DNA of 12,108 bases. Source: CAZYWA01 sp964650975 [NCBI: uncultured bacterium]. Its GTDB lineage: Bacteria > JADJOY01. Both the position numbers and the translations under genes were made by a program. The stretch lies in the NCBI GenBank assembly GCA_964650975.1, contig CAZYWA010000214.1, positions 1 through 12,108 on the forward strand, read 5' to 3'. Below are positions 1-7,281 of this stretch, in pieces. The notes under the pieces are model-generated. The model saw nothing but the letters and a program-made list of their open reading frames with translations. It had not been told where the DNA came from and did no database searches. Each line of letters begins with the position of its first letter. Within the stretch, counting starts at the first letter, position 1.

Positions 1-81
1 GCGGTCGTAGGCCTTGCGCAGCTCCTCGAGGCGGGTTGCAAGGGCCGCCGCCTCGGCCGCCGTGACGTTGTCTTTGCCCAC
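1..81 (-). CDS. Hypothetical protein, N-terminal fragment (runs off left edge)
   Basis: An open frame on the minus strand begins with GTG at 81-79 and stays open for 27 codons to the window edge. It encodes a short, probably helical N-terminus beginning MGKDNVTAAEAAAL and ending in a Leu/Glu/Arg-rich stretch (LEELRKAYDR). A good ribosome binding site, GGGAG at 88-92, sits 6 nt upstream of the GTG, which is the main reason for calling it. It is divergent from the zinc-ribbon gene at 189, with about 107 bp between the two starts. Family is not recognisable from so little sequence. Confidence 0.55.
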   Translation of the reverse strand, partial: MGKDNVTAAEAAALATRLEELRKAYDR

Positions 82-188
82 TCGGTTCTCCCGTCCGCCG
101 AGCGGGGAGGGTAGGCCCCGGCTCCGCGCGCTGTAAAGGGCAAGCGACCGTCCGGGTCGGGTTGCTAGGCCGAGCGAGGGCGCGCTAA

Positions 189-1817
189 ATGGTCGCGGCG
201 ATGGTCAGGACGCTCCGCCGGGACTGCCCGTCGTGTGGCAAGGCCGGCTTCTACATCGAAGGCCGCAGACGCACGTCGTGCTTCTACTGCGGCCACGCGA
301 TCGTCCAGTCCGGCGGCCGCGGGCAGGTGCTGGTCGACTTCGTGTGCCCGGCGTGCGCCGTGGTATCCGAGGTCGACGAAACGGCGAGTGTCGCTCGCTG
401 TCCGGGATGCCGCGGCACCTTCGGACTGGTCCACGACCACGAGGTGGCGCGGCTCTGCGTGCGGGACGTGGTGTCGCGCGCGCGCGCCATCCAGCTCGCG
501 CAGCAGCGTGGGCATGGATTGATCGAGGAAGCGACGCTCTACTTCGTTCCCTACTGGCTCTATCGAGCGGTCGAGCTCGGCTGGGTGCTCGGGAACGAGG
601 CGCTCGCCGACACGGGCGCTCGCAAGCGCCGCGGTGCCGATCCCGCGCGCGACGCGTCGGCCAGCGCGATCGTGGCACCGGTCGCCGGGAAGCTCGAGTA
701 CTCGAAGAAGGAGATCAACCGCGTGGTGCGCGAATACGTCGCCGACGCGGCCGCGGAGGCGTTCGGCTGGAAGCCGCTCGCCAAGCACACCGAGGGCGGA
801 AGCCTGGCACCCTTCGACGCGGCGGAAATGGACGCGTCGGCGCGAGTGCTGCGCCCCGCGTCGACCCTCGACGGAGCGCTCGAGGGCGCGAAGCGGCGTG
901 CCCAGGCTCGCGAGCTCACGGACGAGCGGAACTTCTACCGGTTCTTCGAGCACCGCGTGCTGCTGCGCGAGTCGCTGTCGATGATCTACCATCCGTTCTG
1001 GGTGCTCTATTTCGCTCCGCCCGACCAGCCGGGGCGCGAGTCCATCCCGCGCGACTGGATGGTGATCGACGCGGTCGGCGGCGACGTCACCCGCGAGCCC
1101 CACGCCGGCGGTCCCTCTCTTCACCGCCTCGCGACCACCACGCCGCCCGCCAAACCGCTCAGCGCGATCCCGCTCCGCTGCCCCGGGTGCGGCGCCGGGT
1201 TCGAGAACGCCGAATCCGCTGCGGTGCTGGTGTGCGAGAAGTGCCTGGTGCCGTCGCAGCTCACCGAGCGGGGACTGGTCGCGGTGGACGCGCGCTTCGT
1301 GGCGCCGCGCGAGGTGGCGGGCGTGATCCCGGAGGAGCTGGTCTATCTGCCGGTCTGGCGCTACCGGGTGAAGATCCGCGCCGACCGGCGCGAGCTCGCG
1401 ACGCGCGCCCAGTGGAAACGTTTCACGCGGCCGCTCGATTCGACGCCCCATCCGGACGACACGAAACGATCGATCGTCTTTTACTCGCTGGCCGCGGGAC
1501 CGCCTCGGTCGGCGCGGCTCGATCCGCTGTCGCTGGCGCTCACGCGATTGCAGCCCGACCTCAGGTTCGCGCCGCCGGCCGCGCGCCGCGCGCTGCCCGC
1601 GGCCTATTCGGCGGTGGACGCCCGGCACCTGGCCTTCGCGACCTACCTGACGCTCTTCCGCGACCTCACGCTCAAGAGCATCGACGGCCTCAAGCGTACC
1701 CACATCACCGCCGAGCAACCGGAGCTCATCTTCTACCCGTGCCTCGCGCAGCGTGGCGAGGTCAGCGATCCACGTCTCGGCGTGACGCTTCAGATCGGCT
1801 CGGCTTCGCCTCGCTGA
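189..1817 (+). CDS. Protein with three zinc ribbons, function unknown
   Basis: Encodes 542 aa. Three four-cysteine zinc-ribbon modules are visible: C13-x2-C16 with C31-x2-C34, C53-x2-C56 with C71-x2-C74, and C331-x2-C334 with C349-x2-C352. Three short hydrophobic motifs of the form [YF]-x-P-x-W occur downstream of the ribbons, at about 119-123, 267-271 and 386-390, suggesting repeated architecture. There is no signal peptide or clear transmembrane helix, so it is probably cytoplasmic. The start at 189 is preferred over the in-frame ATG at 201 because GAGGG at 176-180 lies 8 nt upstream of it. Zinc ribbons bind nucleic acid or protein, but nothing here fixes a role; no catalytic motif was seen. 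It is monocistronic in this window and converges on the gene ending at 2043. The real gene is clear; the function is unknown. Confidence 0.85.
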   Translation: MVAAMVRTLRRDCPSCGKAGFYIEGRRRTSCFYCGHAIVQSGGRGQVLVDFVCPACAVVSEVDETASVARCPGCRGTFGLVHDHEVARLCVRDVVSRARAIQLAQQRGHGLIEEATLYFVPYWLYRAVELGWVLGNEALADTGARKRRGADPARDASASAIVAPVAGKLEYSKKEINRVVREYVADAAAEAFGWKPLAKHTEGGSLAPFDAAEMDASARVLRPASTLDGALEGAKRRAQARELTDERNFYRFFEHRVLLRESLSMIYHPFWVLYFAPPDQPGRESIPRDWMVIDAVGGDVTREPHAGGPSLHRLATTTPPAKPLSAIPLRCPGCGAGFENAESAAVLVCEKCLVPSQLTERGLVAVDARFVAPREVAGVIPEELVYLPVWRYRVKIRADRRELATRAQWKRFTRPLDSTPHPDDTKRSIVFYSLAAGPPRSARLDPLSLALTRLQPDLRFAPPAARRALPAAYSAVDARHLAFATYLTLFRDLTLKSIDGLKRTHITAEQPELIFYPCLAQRGEVSDPRLGVTLQIGSASPR

Positions 1818-1986
1818 TCCTGGCCTCGGCTTCACTGAGTGTGTGAGGCAATCGCTCGATGGGCCTCAGGGGGACAACCCCCGCGCTACACGCGCACGGG
1901 CATACCCCGGCGTGGTGACGCCGAATTGGCCCAGCGCGCCGGAAGGCGCGCCGGCGAGCGTGCAGCGAGCCGACTTGGGGGTGGGG

Positions 1987-2013
1987 CCCCACGAAAAGCG
2001 CCTTTTCGTGGGG
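1987..2013. repeat. Perfect 12-bp inverted repeat with 3-nt loop
   Basis: CCCCACGAAAAG (1987-1998) and CTTTTCGTGGGG (2002-2013) are exact reverse complements separated by CGC. It is the longest perfect stem noticed in the window. It lies between convergent genes and carries A4 and T4 tracts inside the stem, so it may act as a bidirectional transcription terminator. Confidence 0.8.
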
Positions 2014-2014
2014 C

Positions 2015-2035
2015 GGGGGGCTTGAAGAGCCCCCC
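2015..2035. terminator. 8-bp GC-rich hairpin, possible terminator
   Basis: GGGGGGCT (2015-2022) pairs with AGCCCCCC (2028-2035) around the loop TGAAG. It lies 7 bp beyond the stop codon of the minus-strand outer-membrane gene and one base from the 12-bp stem, the right place for a terminator of that operon. No U-tract follows in either direction, so an intrinsic terminator is only inferred. Confidence 0.45.
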
Positions 2036-2042
2036 GAAAAAC

Positions 2043-3611
2043 TCAATCCGGGAAGAACCACGGCGAGATGAAGCCGAAGGTGAGCTCGATGTTGTCCTCG
2101 AAAATGAACGCGTTCCGGCCCTCGAGCGCGAACTCGATGCCGGCGGCGGCCACCGCGGGGATGCGCAGCGGGAAGAGCGGCACCGACACCTTGGTCCAGG
2201 TGCTCCAGTGCCACGACTCGGCGACCAGCTGCACCGCGTCCACGAACTCGGCGAACTCGGGCACGTTGCCGTGGATGTCGGAAGATTTCGCCCAGCTGAA
2301 GTTGCTGCCTCCGGCGAGACCGACTCCGAACAGCGAATACGTCGCCTGAAGCTCGGCGCTGAACTGAGAGCCCGGCGTGTACTGGTAGGTCTTGCCCAGT
2401 CCGGAAAGGTCGGGGAAAACCGGCGCCAGCTGAGCAGCGATCGTCGGGTCGACGGCATCGAGCACATCGATCAGCGTGCCATGCACGGCGTAGCCGCCGC
2501 CCGGGTTGGGCTCGACGTGATCCGGCGTGAGCACCGAGCGGAAGAGCGCCGCCAGGACCGGCTTGTCTTGCGAGGTGATCCGGAACGGCACGGGCGGCGT
2601 GAAGTTGGTGGGTGAGTCCCTGGTCGACGGGAAGAAGTACTGGTAGCCGAAATCGAACGTCCACGACAGGAAATCGAACGGCGCCGGGAACCGCCAATCG
2701 ACCCACTGCTGCGCTTGAAGGCCCCACGCTCCGACACCGATGTCGAGCTCGGGTCCGAGCGCAAAGATCAGCGAGTTGTTGGGGTTCGCGAGGTGCCCGG
2801 TCGGCGCCACGACCTTGATCGCGGCCGCGAGCCCGAGGTTCTGCGAGCGCAGATAGTCGGTGCCGAGGCCGAAGGTGAAATCGCCGAGCTGGTAGTCGTT
2901 GAGCGGTTCGTCGATGTTGGGACGCGGCCGGCCGAAGAGCTCGATGGCCTGCCACAGACCATCGAGCGTCTGGAGCGAGCCGGTGAAGTCGTTGGGATAG
3001 AGCTGCGGCAGGATCGCGTCGAGCAGCGAAGCGGTGCTGGTGGGCGAGCTCTCGTCGGGCGGTGTGTAGCGGACGTGGAAGGCCGGCGAGAGCTTGCCGA
3101 ACGGTTGCTCGGCCAGAAACGTGATGTGGTCGGTGATGCCGTAGAAGAACTGAAACGTGTGGCCGCGGCCGGTGCCGGTCAGGCCGAAGTCGAGCTTGCC
3201 GCCGAAGACGTCGACGGGCTTGAGCGCCGGTCCCGCGTGGCCGTTGGCATCGAAGCGCTGGCTGGTGCTGACGGTCTTGTACTTGTAGTTCATGAGGAAC
3301 ATGCCCTTGAGCGGGACCAGGGTGTTCCTCCACAGATCGTCGCGCTGCAGCACCTGCTGAACGCGCTTGTCCAGAAGTGCGTTCCAGTCGTCCCAGAGCG
3401 ACGGTTCCGCGGTCGCGGCACCGACCGTCGTCGCTCCCTCCGGGCCCAACGCGTCGGTCGCGTCGTTGGGCTCGGGCGAGGAGTCGGGTCGTACGTCGAT
3501 CGTGGGGCTGGCACCCTCGTCGTTCGCGGCGCGCGCCGGCGACCCGAGCTCCGCGAACGCCGCGGTGGTGAGCGCAAGCACCACGACGGTCGCGACGAGG
3601 GTCCTGTTCAT
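2043..3611 (-). CDS. Predicted outer-membrane beta-barrel protein
   Basis: Encodes 522 aa starting MNRTLVATVVVLALTTAAFA, a clear Sec signal peptide (cleavage probably near residues 20-29). The rest is rich in alternating hydrophobic/polar segments with Tyr, Phe and Trp (for example GHTFQFFYGITDH, FDFLSWTFDFGYQYFF, NIELTFGFISPWFF), typical of barrel strands, and it ends ...WFFPD with aromatic residues near the C-terminus, as outer-membrane proteins often do. Family unassigned; transporter or porin-like proteins of the phenol-degradation 'MetA-like' type are a possible comparison. The ATG overlaps the stop of the upstream lipoprotein gene as ATGA (3608-3611), with GGGAGG at 3615-3620 just 3 nt upstream, so translation is probably coupled. 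A longer upstream reading of this frame to 4079 overlaps the neighbouring gene and lacks the signal peptide at its N-terminus, so it is rejected. Confidence 0.8.
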   Translation of the reverse strand: MNRTLVATVVVLALTTAAFAELGSPARAANDEGASPTIDVRPDSSPEPNDATDALGPEGATTVGAATAEPSLWDDWNALLDKRVQQVLQRDDLWRNTLVPLKGMFLMNYKYKTVSTSQRFDANGHAGPALKPVDVFGGKLDFGLTGTGRGHTFQFFYGITDHITFLAEQPFGKLSPAFHVRYTPPDESSPTSTASLLDAILPQLYPNDFTGSLQTLDGLWQAIELFGRPRPNIDEPLNDYQLGDFTFGLGTDYLRSQNLGLAAAIKVVAPTGHLANPNNSLIFALGPELDIGVGAWGLQAQQWVDWRFPAPFDFLSWTFDFGYQYFFPSTRDSPTNFTPPVPFRITSQDKPVLAALFRSVLTPDHVEPNPGGGYAVHGTLIDVLDAVDPTIAAQLAPVFPDLSGLGKTYQYTPGSQFSAELQATYSLFGVGLAGGSNFSWAKSSDIHGNVPEFAEFVDAVQLVAESWHWSTWTKVSVPLFPLRIPAVAAAGIEFALEGRNAFIFEDNIELTFGFISPWFFPD

Positions 3612-5065
3612 TCGCCTCCCGGTGACACGGTTGCGGAGTGCGGCGCATCGAGTGCCTGCAGCGCCGCGTCGACGGCGGCGTCGAGGGCGGGGCCGGTTTT
3701 GGGGCCCAGGCTCATCATCTGCTCGTAGGAGTAGATGTCGTCCTCGAACTCCGTGGGCTCCATGATGTAGCCGAGCTCGTCGTTGCCGAGGCCGACGAGG
3801 AAGCCGAGATCGCTCTTCATGGCCTCGCGGTAACGCCGACCGAGGCTCGGAAAGATCTCGCCGGGCACCGTGAGCCACACGCTGGGACCCACGCGCCACG
3901 CCATCACTTCGGTCGCGACATGGTCGTTCTCGAGCTCGACGTCGAGAAGGCCGAGCCAGCGGAAGAAGCGCCACCAGCGGTTGTCGAATGCCGCGTGCAG
4001 CGGCTCCGCGACCGCTCGAAACTCGTCGCGCGCCGTGGCGTCCGTTGAGGCCGAGGTACTCTCGTCGCCCGCGGGCCACGGAACGGCGGAGGTGGCCTGC
4101 AGCGCATGGACCGCCACGTCGGCGACCCTGGATCCCACCTGCTCCGCGAGCTCGAAACCGTGCGGGCCCGTTTCAGGGTCCCGCACGGTCACCAGCCCGC
4201 CGACGGCACCATTCACGAGCATGGCGGTGCCGCCGAGCTTTTCCTCGAGCTTGCTCGCGAGCACACCCGGGTAGTCCGCGGTGGCGAGCGTGTTGTCGCG
4301 CCCGAGCGCTTCCGGATGGCAGGCCCAGCTCACGATCGTCGCGATCCCGGTCCCGTCGTCTCCGATCCACCGCACGGCGGTGAGGGCGTCGTCCTTGGCC
4401 ACGGCGAGCGTCGGCCGGTCCTCGGCGTGGATGTTGTACGACAGATCGGGCGGAACCTGGGAACGGGCGAACACCGCCGTGGCGGGCCGAGCCTGCGTCG
4501 CAGCCTGGGCCACGCACTCCGCACCAGCCGCTTCCACGCGCTCCATGTACGCCGGGTCCTTCCCCGAGCCGACCGGCAACACCAGCCCAGGTCCCCAGAG
4601 GCCGATGGTGTCGGGAGCGGCGTGGACGTGGGTCGAGGCGACGATCACGCTCGACGCATGCTTCGCCGTGATCCGCGACCGCATCGCCACGACGTCCGGA
4701 TGGAGGAACCCGACGAGATCGAGCTCCACGAGCACCAACGGTGTGGTGCCGTCGTCGAGGAACACGCAACGGGCATAGAGCGGGTCGTGGACTCCGGTCG
4801 AGCGGCGTCCCGGGCTGAAGCCCGCGAGGTACATGCTCCCCGCGGGGCTCACGTCCACCTTCCCCGCACCCGCCCAGACGTGGCCACGCGGAGGCGCGCC
4901 CAGTCGCCGATGCGCGTCGTCGAGTGGCGGTGGCTGGCCAGCGGTGGCGCGTGACGCCGGCGCGGAACGCGTGGCGCAGCCCACGAGCATCGAGCCCGCG
5001 AGAAAGATACCGACGAGTGTGCAAAGCCTCGCTCGCAGCGTCCCGCGAGCGAAGGCCGCGCTCAC
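3608..5065 (-). CDS. Neutral-ceramidase-like lipoprotein, nucleophile apparently missing
   Basis: Encodes 485 aa. Residues 1-30 form a lipoprotein signal with lipobox L27-V-G-C30, so the mature protein is probably lipid-anchored in the envelope. Motifs match the N-terminal catalytic domain of neutral/alkaline non-lysosomal ceramidases: GVHDPLYAR (91-99), STHVHAAPD (144-152), CHPE (249-252), PGEIF (401-405) and ELGY (430-433). By family knowledge the zinc ligands would be one His of H146/H148, then H250, E403 and Y433. The family's nucleophile motif GDVSPN reads GGLVTVRD here (289-296), so the catalytic Ser appears absent; it may be a different hydrolase or inactive. At 485 aa it is shorter than secreted ceramidases (about 650 aa), lacking their C-terminal domain. 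The GTG start overlaps the ybaB stop by 4 nt (GTGA), with no obvious ribosome binding site. It occupies the position where recR is usually found. Confidence 0.78.
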   Translation of the reverse strand: MSAAFARGTLRARLCTLVGIFLAGSMLVGCATRSAPASRATAGQPPPLDDAHRRLGAPPRGHVWAGAGKVDVSPAGSMYLAGFSPGRRSTGVHDPLYARCVFLDDGTTPLVLVELDLVGFLHPDVVAMRSRITAKHASSVIVASTHVHAAPDTIGLWGPGLVLPVGSGKDPAYMERVEAAGAECVAQAATQARPATAVFARSQVPPDLSYNIHAEDRPTLAVAKDDALTAVRWIGDDGTGIATIVSWACHPEALGRDNTLATADYPGVLASKLEEKLGGTAMLVNGAVGGLVTVRDPETGPHGFELAEQVGSRVADVAVHALQATSAVPWPAGDESTSASTDATARDEFRAVAEPLHAAFDNRWWRFFRWLGLLDVELENDHVATEVMAWRVGPSVWLTVPGEIFPSLGRRYREAMKSDLGFLVGLGNDELGYIMEPTEFEDDIYSYEQMMSLGPKTGPALDAAVDAALQALDAPHSATVSPGGE

Positions 5066-5394
5066 TGGATGACGCCGGGCAAGTTGGGCAGCGGCAAGCC
5101 GAGCGCCATGAGCTCCATCCCCAGCTTGTTGCGCATCTCGGTCTGCGCTTTCGAGAGGGCCGAGTTCATCGCGGCGCGCACCAGATCCTGGACCAGCTCG
5201 CGTTCCCCCGGGTTCAAGATGCCGGGCTCGATCTCGATCGAGAGCACCTCCAGCCGGCCGTTCATCGCCACCTTCACCATGCCGCCGCCGGCCGTCGCCT
5301 CGACCCGGATCGCTCCCGCCTCTTCCTTCATCTTCTCGAACTTGGCGCGCAGATCGCCGAGCATCTTGAGCGATTCGCCGATTCCGGTGCTCAC
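5062..5394 (-). CDS. ybaB: YbaB/EbfC family nucleoid-associated protein
   Basis: Encodes 110 aa, the usual size for this family of small dimeric DNA-binding, nucleoid-associated proteins. Recognisable features are an N-terminal helical segment (MLGDLRAKFEKMKEE), the family-typical core VEATAGGGMVKVAMNG (31-46) and the downstream SIEIEP...L...ERELVQDLVRAAMNSAL region (52-80). The start is set at GTG 5394 rather than the longer frame opening at 5754: GGGGG at 5401-5405 lies 6 nt upstream and the start overlaps the dnaX stop as GTGA (5391-5394). Its position directly after dnaX is a classical bacterial arrangement. The stop overlaps the next gene's GTG in the same way. Confidence 0.93.
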   Translation of the reverse strand: MSTGIGESLKMLGDLRAKFEKMKEEAGAIRVEATAGGGMVKVAMNGRLEVLSIEIEPGILNPGERELVQDLVRAAMNSALSKAQTEMRNKLGMELMALGLPLPNLPGVIQ

Positions 5395-7193
5395 GACCGG
5401 CCCCCTTTTTTCTCCTCGGTCGCGGTGTGCGGGCGCACGTCCACGACCTCGCCCCCGAAGAGATCGAGCGCCTGCTTCACGACCGGATCCTCGAGCGCGC
5501 GGCTGCGCATCGCGCGCGCCGCGGCCGGATCTGCGGGAGCCTCTGGCTTGGCCTTCGCGGGCTTCTTCCCGGCCGCCGCCGTGCCGCCGCTCTCCGCGCG
5601 CGACAGCTCGAGCTCGAGGCCGCGGCCGATCACGGCGCTCGCCGCATCGCGCAGGATCCTCGCGGATTCGGGTTCCTTGAGCTCGTCGAATGCCATGCCG
5701 GGCTCGAGTGAAGCCGCGAGCGTCGATCCGTCGATCTTGAGCACCGTCGCGCAATCGAGCCAGCGCGCGAGCCGCGGCTCACGCTCCCGCAGATGCTTGA
5801 GCAGTGCCGCGATCTCGAGGTCGGGGTTTCCGGGAGGAGTTGGCGGCGCCTCCGGTTTGGGCTTCGTGGCGGTGGCGACTCGAGCTGCTGGTACCGGTCG
5901 CGGCGCGGGCGCCGCAGGGCGCTCGACCGGACCCGCGTAACGGCTGGTGTCGGGGCGCGGCTCGACGGGAGCGTCGGCGGCAGCGGGCTTCGGCTTCGCA
6001 CCCGCGCTGGGCGCGGCCGGGGAGGTGGATGCGGTACGCGCCACGGGATGCGGCGCGCCGCCGAGGCGTGCCTCCAGCGCCTCGAGGCGAACCACCGCCT
6101 CTGCGAGGGGCCGCACCGGCGCCAGCAGCGTGGCGCGCACCAGGGCCGTCTCGAGGGTGAGCCGCGGCTCCTCGGCGCGCTGCAAGTCGACCTGGCAGCG
6201 CAACCCCTGATCGACCCAGCGCACGACGTCCTCGAGGCTGGCGCCGTCGAAGAGCTCGAGCCGGACCAGCTCGGCTGCCGAGCCCGTGGCGTTCGCAGTG
6301 GCCTTGGCCACCATGGCAGCGCGCAAAGCTTCGAGCAGCGATCCCAGGAAAGACTTGAGATCGTGCCCGCGAGCGACCACTTCCGCGACCACGCCCAGCA
6401 TCCGGTCCGGCTCGCGACCCACCAGGGCCTGGATGGCGCTCTCGATCAGCTCCACCTCGACTCCGCCCAGCACCTCGCGCACCTCGTCGTCGCTCACCGA
6501 CTGGCTCCCGGCGAAGGCGAGGACCTGGTCGAGGAGGCTGAGCGCGTCGCGCATGCTGCCGCGCGCCTCACGGACGATCCAGGACCGCGCGCGGGCGCTC
6601 ACGGCGACGCCCTCGCGTTCCAGGATGCGTCCCAGGGCCCCCGCGATCTCCTCGACGCCCAGCTCGCGGAAGTCGAAGCGTTGGCAGCGCGACAGGATGG
6701 TGTCGGGAACCTGGTGCGCCTCGGTGGTCGCGAGCACGAACTTCACGTGCGACGGCGGCTCCTCGAAAGTCTTGAGCAGCGCGTTGAACGCGTGCTTCGT
6801 CATCATGTGCACTTCGTCGATGATGTAGAACTTGAAGCGCAGCCGCGAAGGGCGATACGGGACGCCTTCCAGGAAGCGCTGCGCCTCCTCGACACCGCGA
6901 TGAGTCGCCGCGTCGACCTCGATCACGTCGACGGCGCTGCCGTCGGTGATCTCCTTGCACGCCGAGCACCCGTTGCACGGCTCCGGCGCCGGGCCGCGAT
7001 CGCAGTTGAGCGCCTTCGCGAGGATGCGCGCCGTGGAGGTCTTGCCGACTCCGCGGGTGCCGCAGAAGAGATACGCGTGGTGGACGCGATTGGTGCGGAT
7101 CGCGTTCTGCAGCGTCCGCACCACGTGGTGCTGGCCGACGACATCGGCGAAGAGCTGCGGCCGCTCGCGCCGGGCCAGAACGAGATAGCTCAC
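5391..7193 (-). CDS. dnaX: DNA polymerase III subunit gamma/tau
   Basis: Encodes 600 aa. DnaX is the ATPase of the clamp-loader complex, which loads the sliding clamp and tethers polymerase cores at the replication fork. Visible: N-terminal signature LARRERPQLFADVVGQ, Walker A GTRGVGKT (45-52), zinc module C64, C73, C76, C79, Walker B DEVH (126-129), and sensor/arginine-finger motif SRC (168-170). A clamp-loader collar region follows to about residue 370, then a Pro/Ala-rich linker (about 380-470) and a C-terminal tau-like domain. The GTG start at 7193 fits the conserved N-terminus, with GAGG about 7 nt upstream. The gene lies 88 bp downstream of the SRP RNA and overlaps ybaB by 4 nt. An A6G5 run (minus strand, 5401-5411) lies eight codons from its end; it does not fit the E. 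coli-type A AAA AAG frameshift register. Confidence 0.97.
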   Translation of the reverse strand: MSYLVLARRERPQLFADVVGQHHVVRTLQNAIRTNRVHHAYLFCGTRGVGKTSTARILAKALNCDRGPAPEPCNGCSACKEITDGSAVDVIEVDAATHRGVEEAQRFLEGVPYRPSRLRFKFYIIDEVHMMTKHAFNALLKTFEEPPSHVKFVLATTEAHQVPDTILSRCQRFDFRELGVEEIAGALGRILEREGVAVSARARSWIVREARGSMRDALSLLDQVLAFAGSQSVSDDEVREVLGGVEVELIESAIQALVGREPDRMLGVVAEVVARGHDLKSFLGSLLEALRAAMVAKATANATGSAAELVRLELFDGASLEDVVRWVDQGLRCQVDLQRAEEPRLTLETALVRATLLAPVRPLAEAVVRLEALEARLGGAPHPVARTASTSPAAPSAGAKPKPAAADAPVEPRPDTSRYAGPVERPAAPAPRPVPAARVATATKPKPEAPPTPPGNPDLEIAALLKHLREREPRLARWLDCATVLKIDGSTLAASLEPGMAFDELKEPESARILRDAASAVIGRGLELELSRAESGGTAAAGKKPAKAKPEAPADPAAARAMRSRALEDPVVKQALDLFGGEVVDVRPHTATEEKKGGRS

Positions 7194-7210
7194 GCTGCTG
7201 CCTCGAACGA

Positions 7211-7236
7211 CGTCACTCAGCCTTCGGCGTCACTCA
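7211..7236. repeat. Direct repeat of CGTCACTCA in the dnaX leader
   Basis: CGTCACTCA occurs at 7211-7219 and again at 7228-7236, a 17-bp period, in the 88-bp space between the SRP RNA and the dnaX start. The two copies are exact. They could be an operator or chance; no regulator is suggested by the sequence. Confidence 0.4.
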
Positions 7237-7281
7237 CGTCGAGCCACATCGACGACGCGGCACCTGGTCCCACCCCCCCAA

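Larger units (their letters stand above)
1818..2042. other. Convergent intergenic region dense in hairpins
   Basis: No convincing gene lies between the 3' ends of the two convergent genes. Instead there are five separate inverted repeats: GGGGG/CCCCC with ACAA loop (1869-1882); CGGCGT/ACGCCG with GGTG loop (1908-1923); GCGCGCC/GGCGCGC with GGAA loop (1934-1951); a 12-bp stem (1987-2013); and an 8-bp stem (2015-2035). At least one strong bidirectional terminator is expected here, but five stems are more than that needs, and none is followed by a long T-tract. It could be a dispersed intergenic repeat, a structured RNA or a composite terminator. A 60-codon frame at 1843-2025 has no ribosome binding site and reads through the stems, so it is not called. 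Confidence 0.6.

Noticed and set aside
165-1835. 556-codon open frame on the minus strand
   Set aside because: It lies entirely opposite the zinc-ribbon gene, is extremely Arg-rich and low in complexity, and has no motif; this is a GC-driven shadow.
1843-2025. 60-codon plus-strand frame in the intergenic region
   Set aside because: It lacks a ribosome binding site and reads through perfect hairpins, so structure explains the sequence better than protein.
2043-4079. Longer version (678 aa) of the outer-membrane gene
   Set aside because: It would overlap the lipoprotein gene by about 470 bp and bury the signal peptide; the ATG at 3611 with its ATGA overlap is better.
5062-5754. Longer version (230 aa) of ybaB
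   Set aside because: The extra N-terminus is an Arg/Gly-rich shadow of dnaX; the family length and the GTG at 5394 with its ribosome binding site settle the start.
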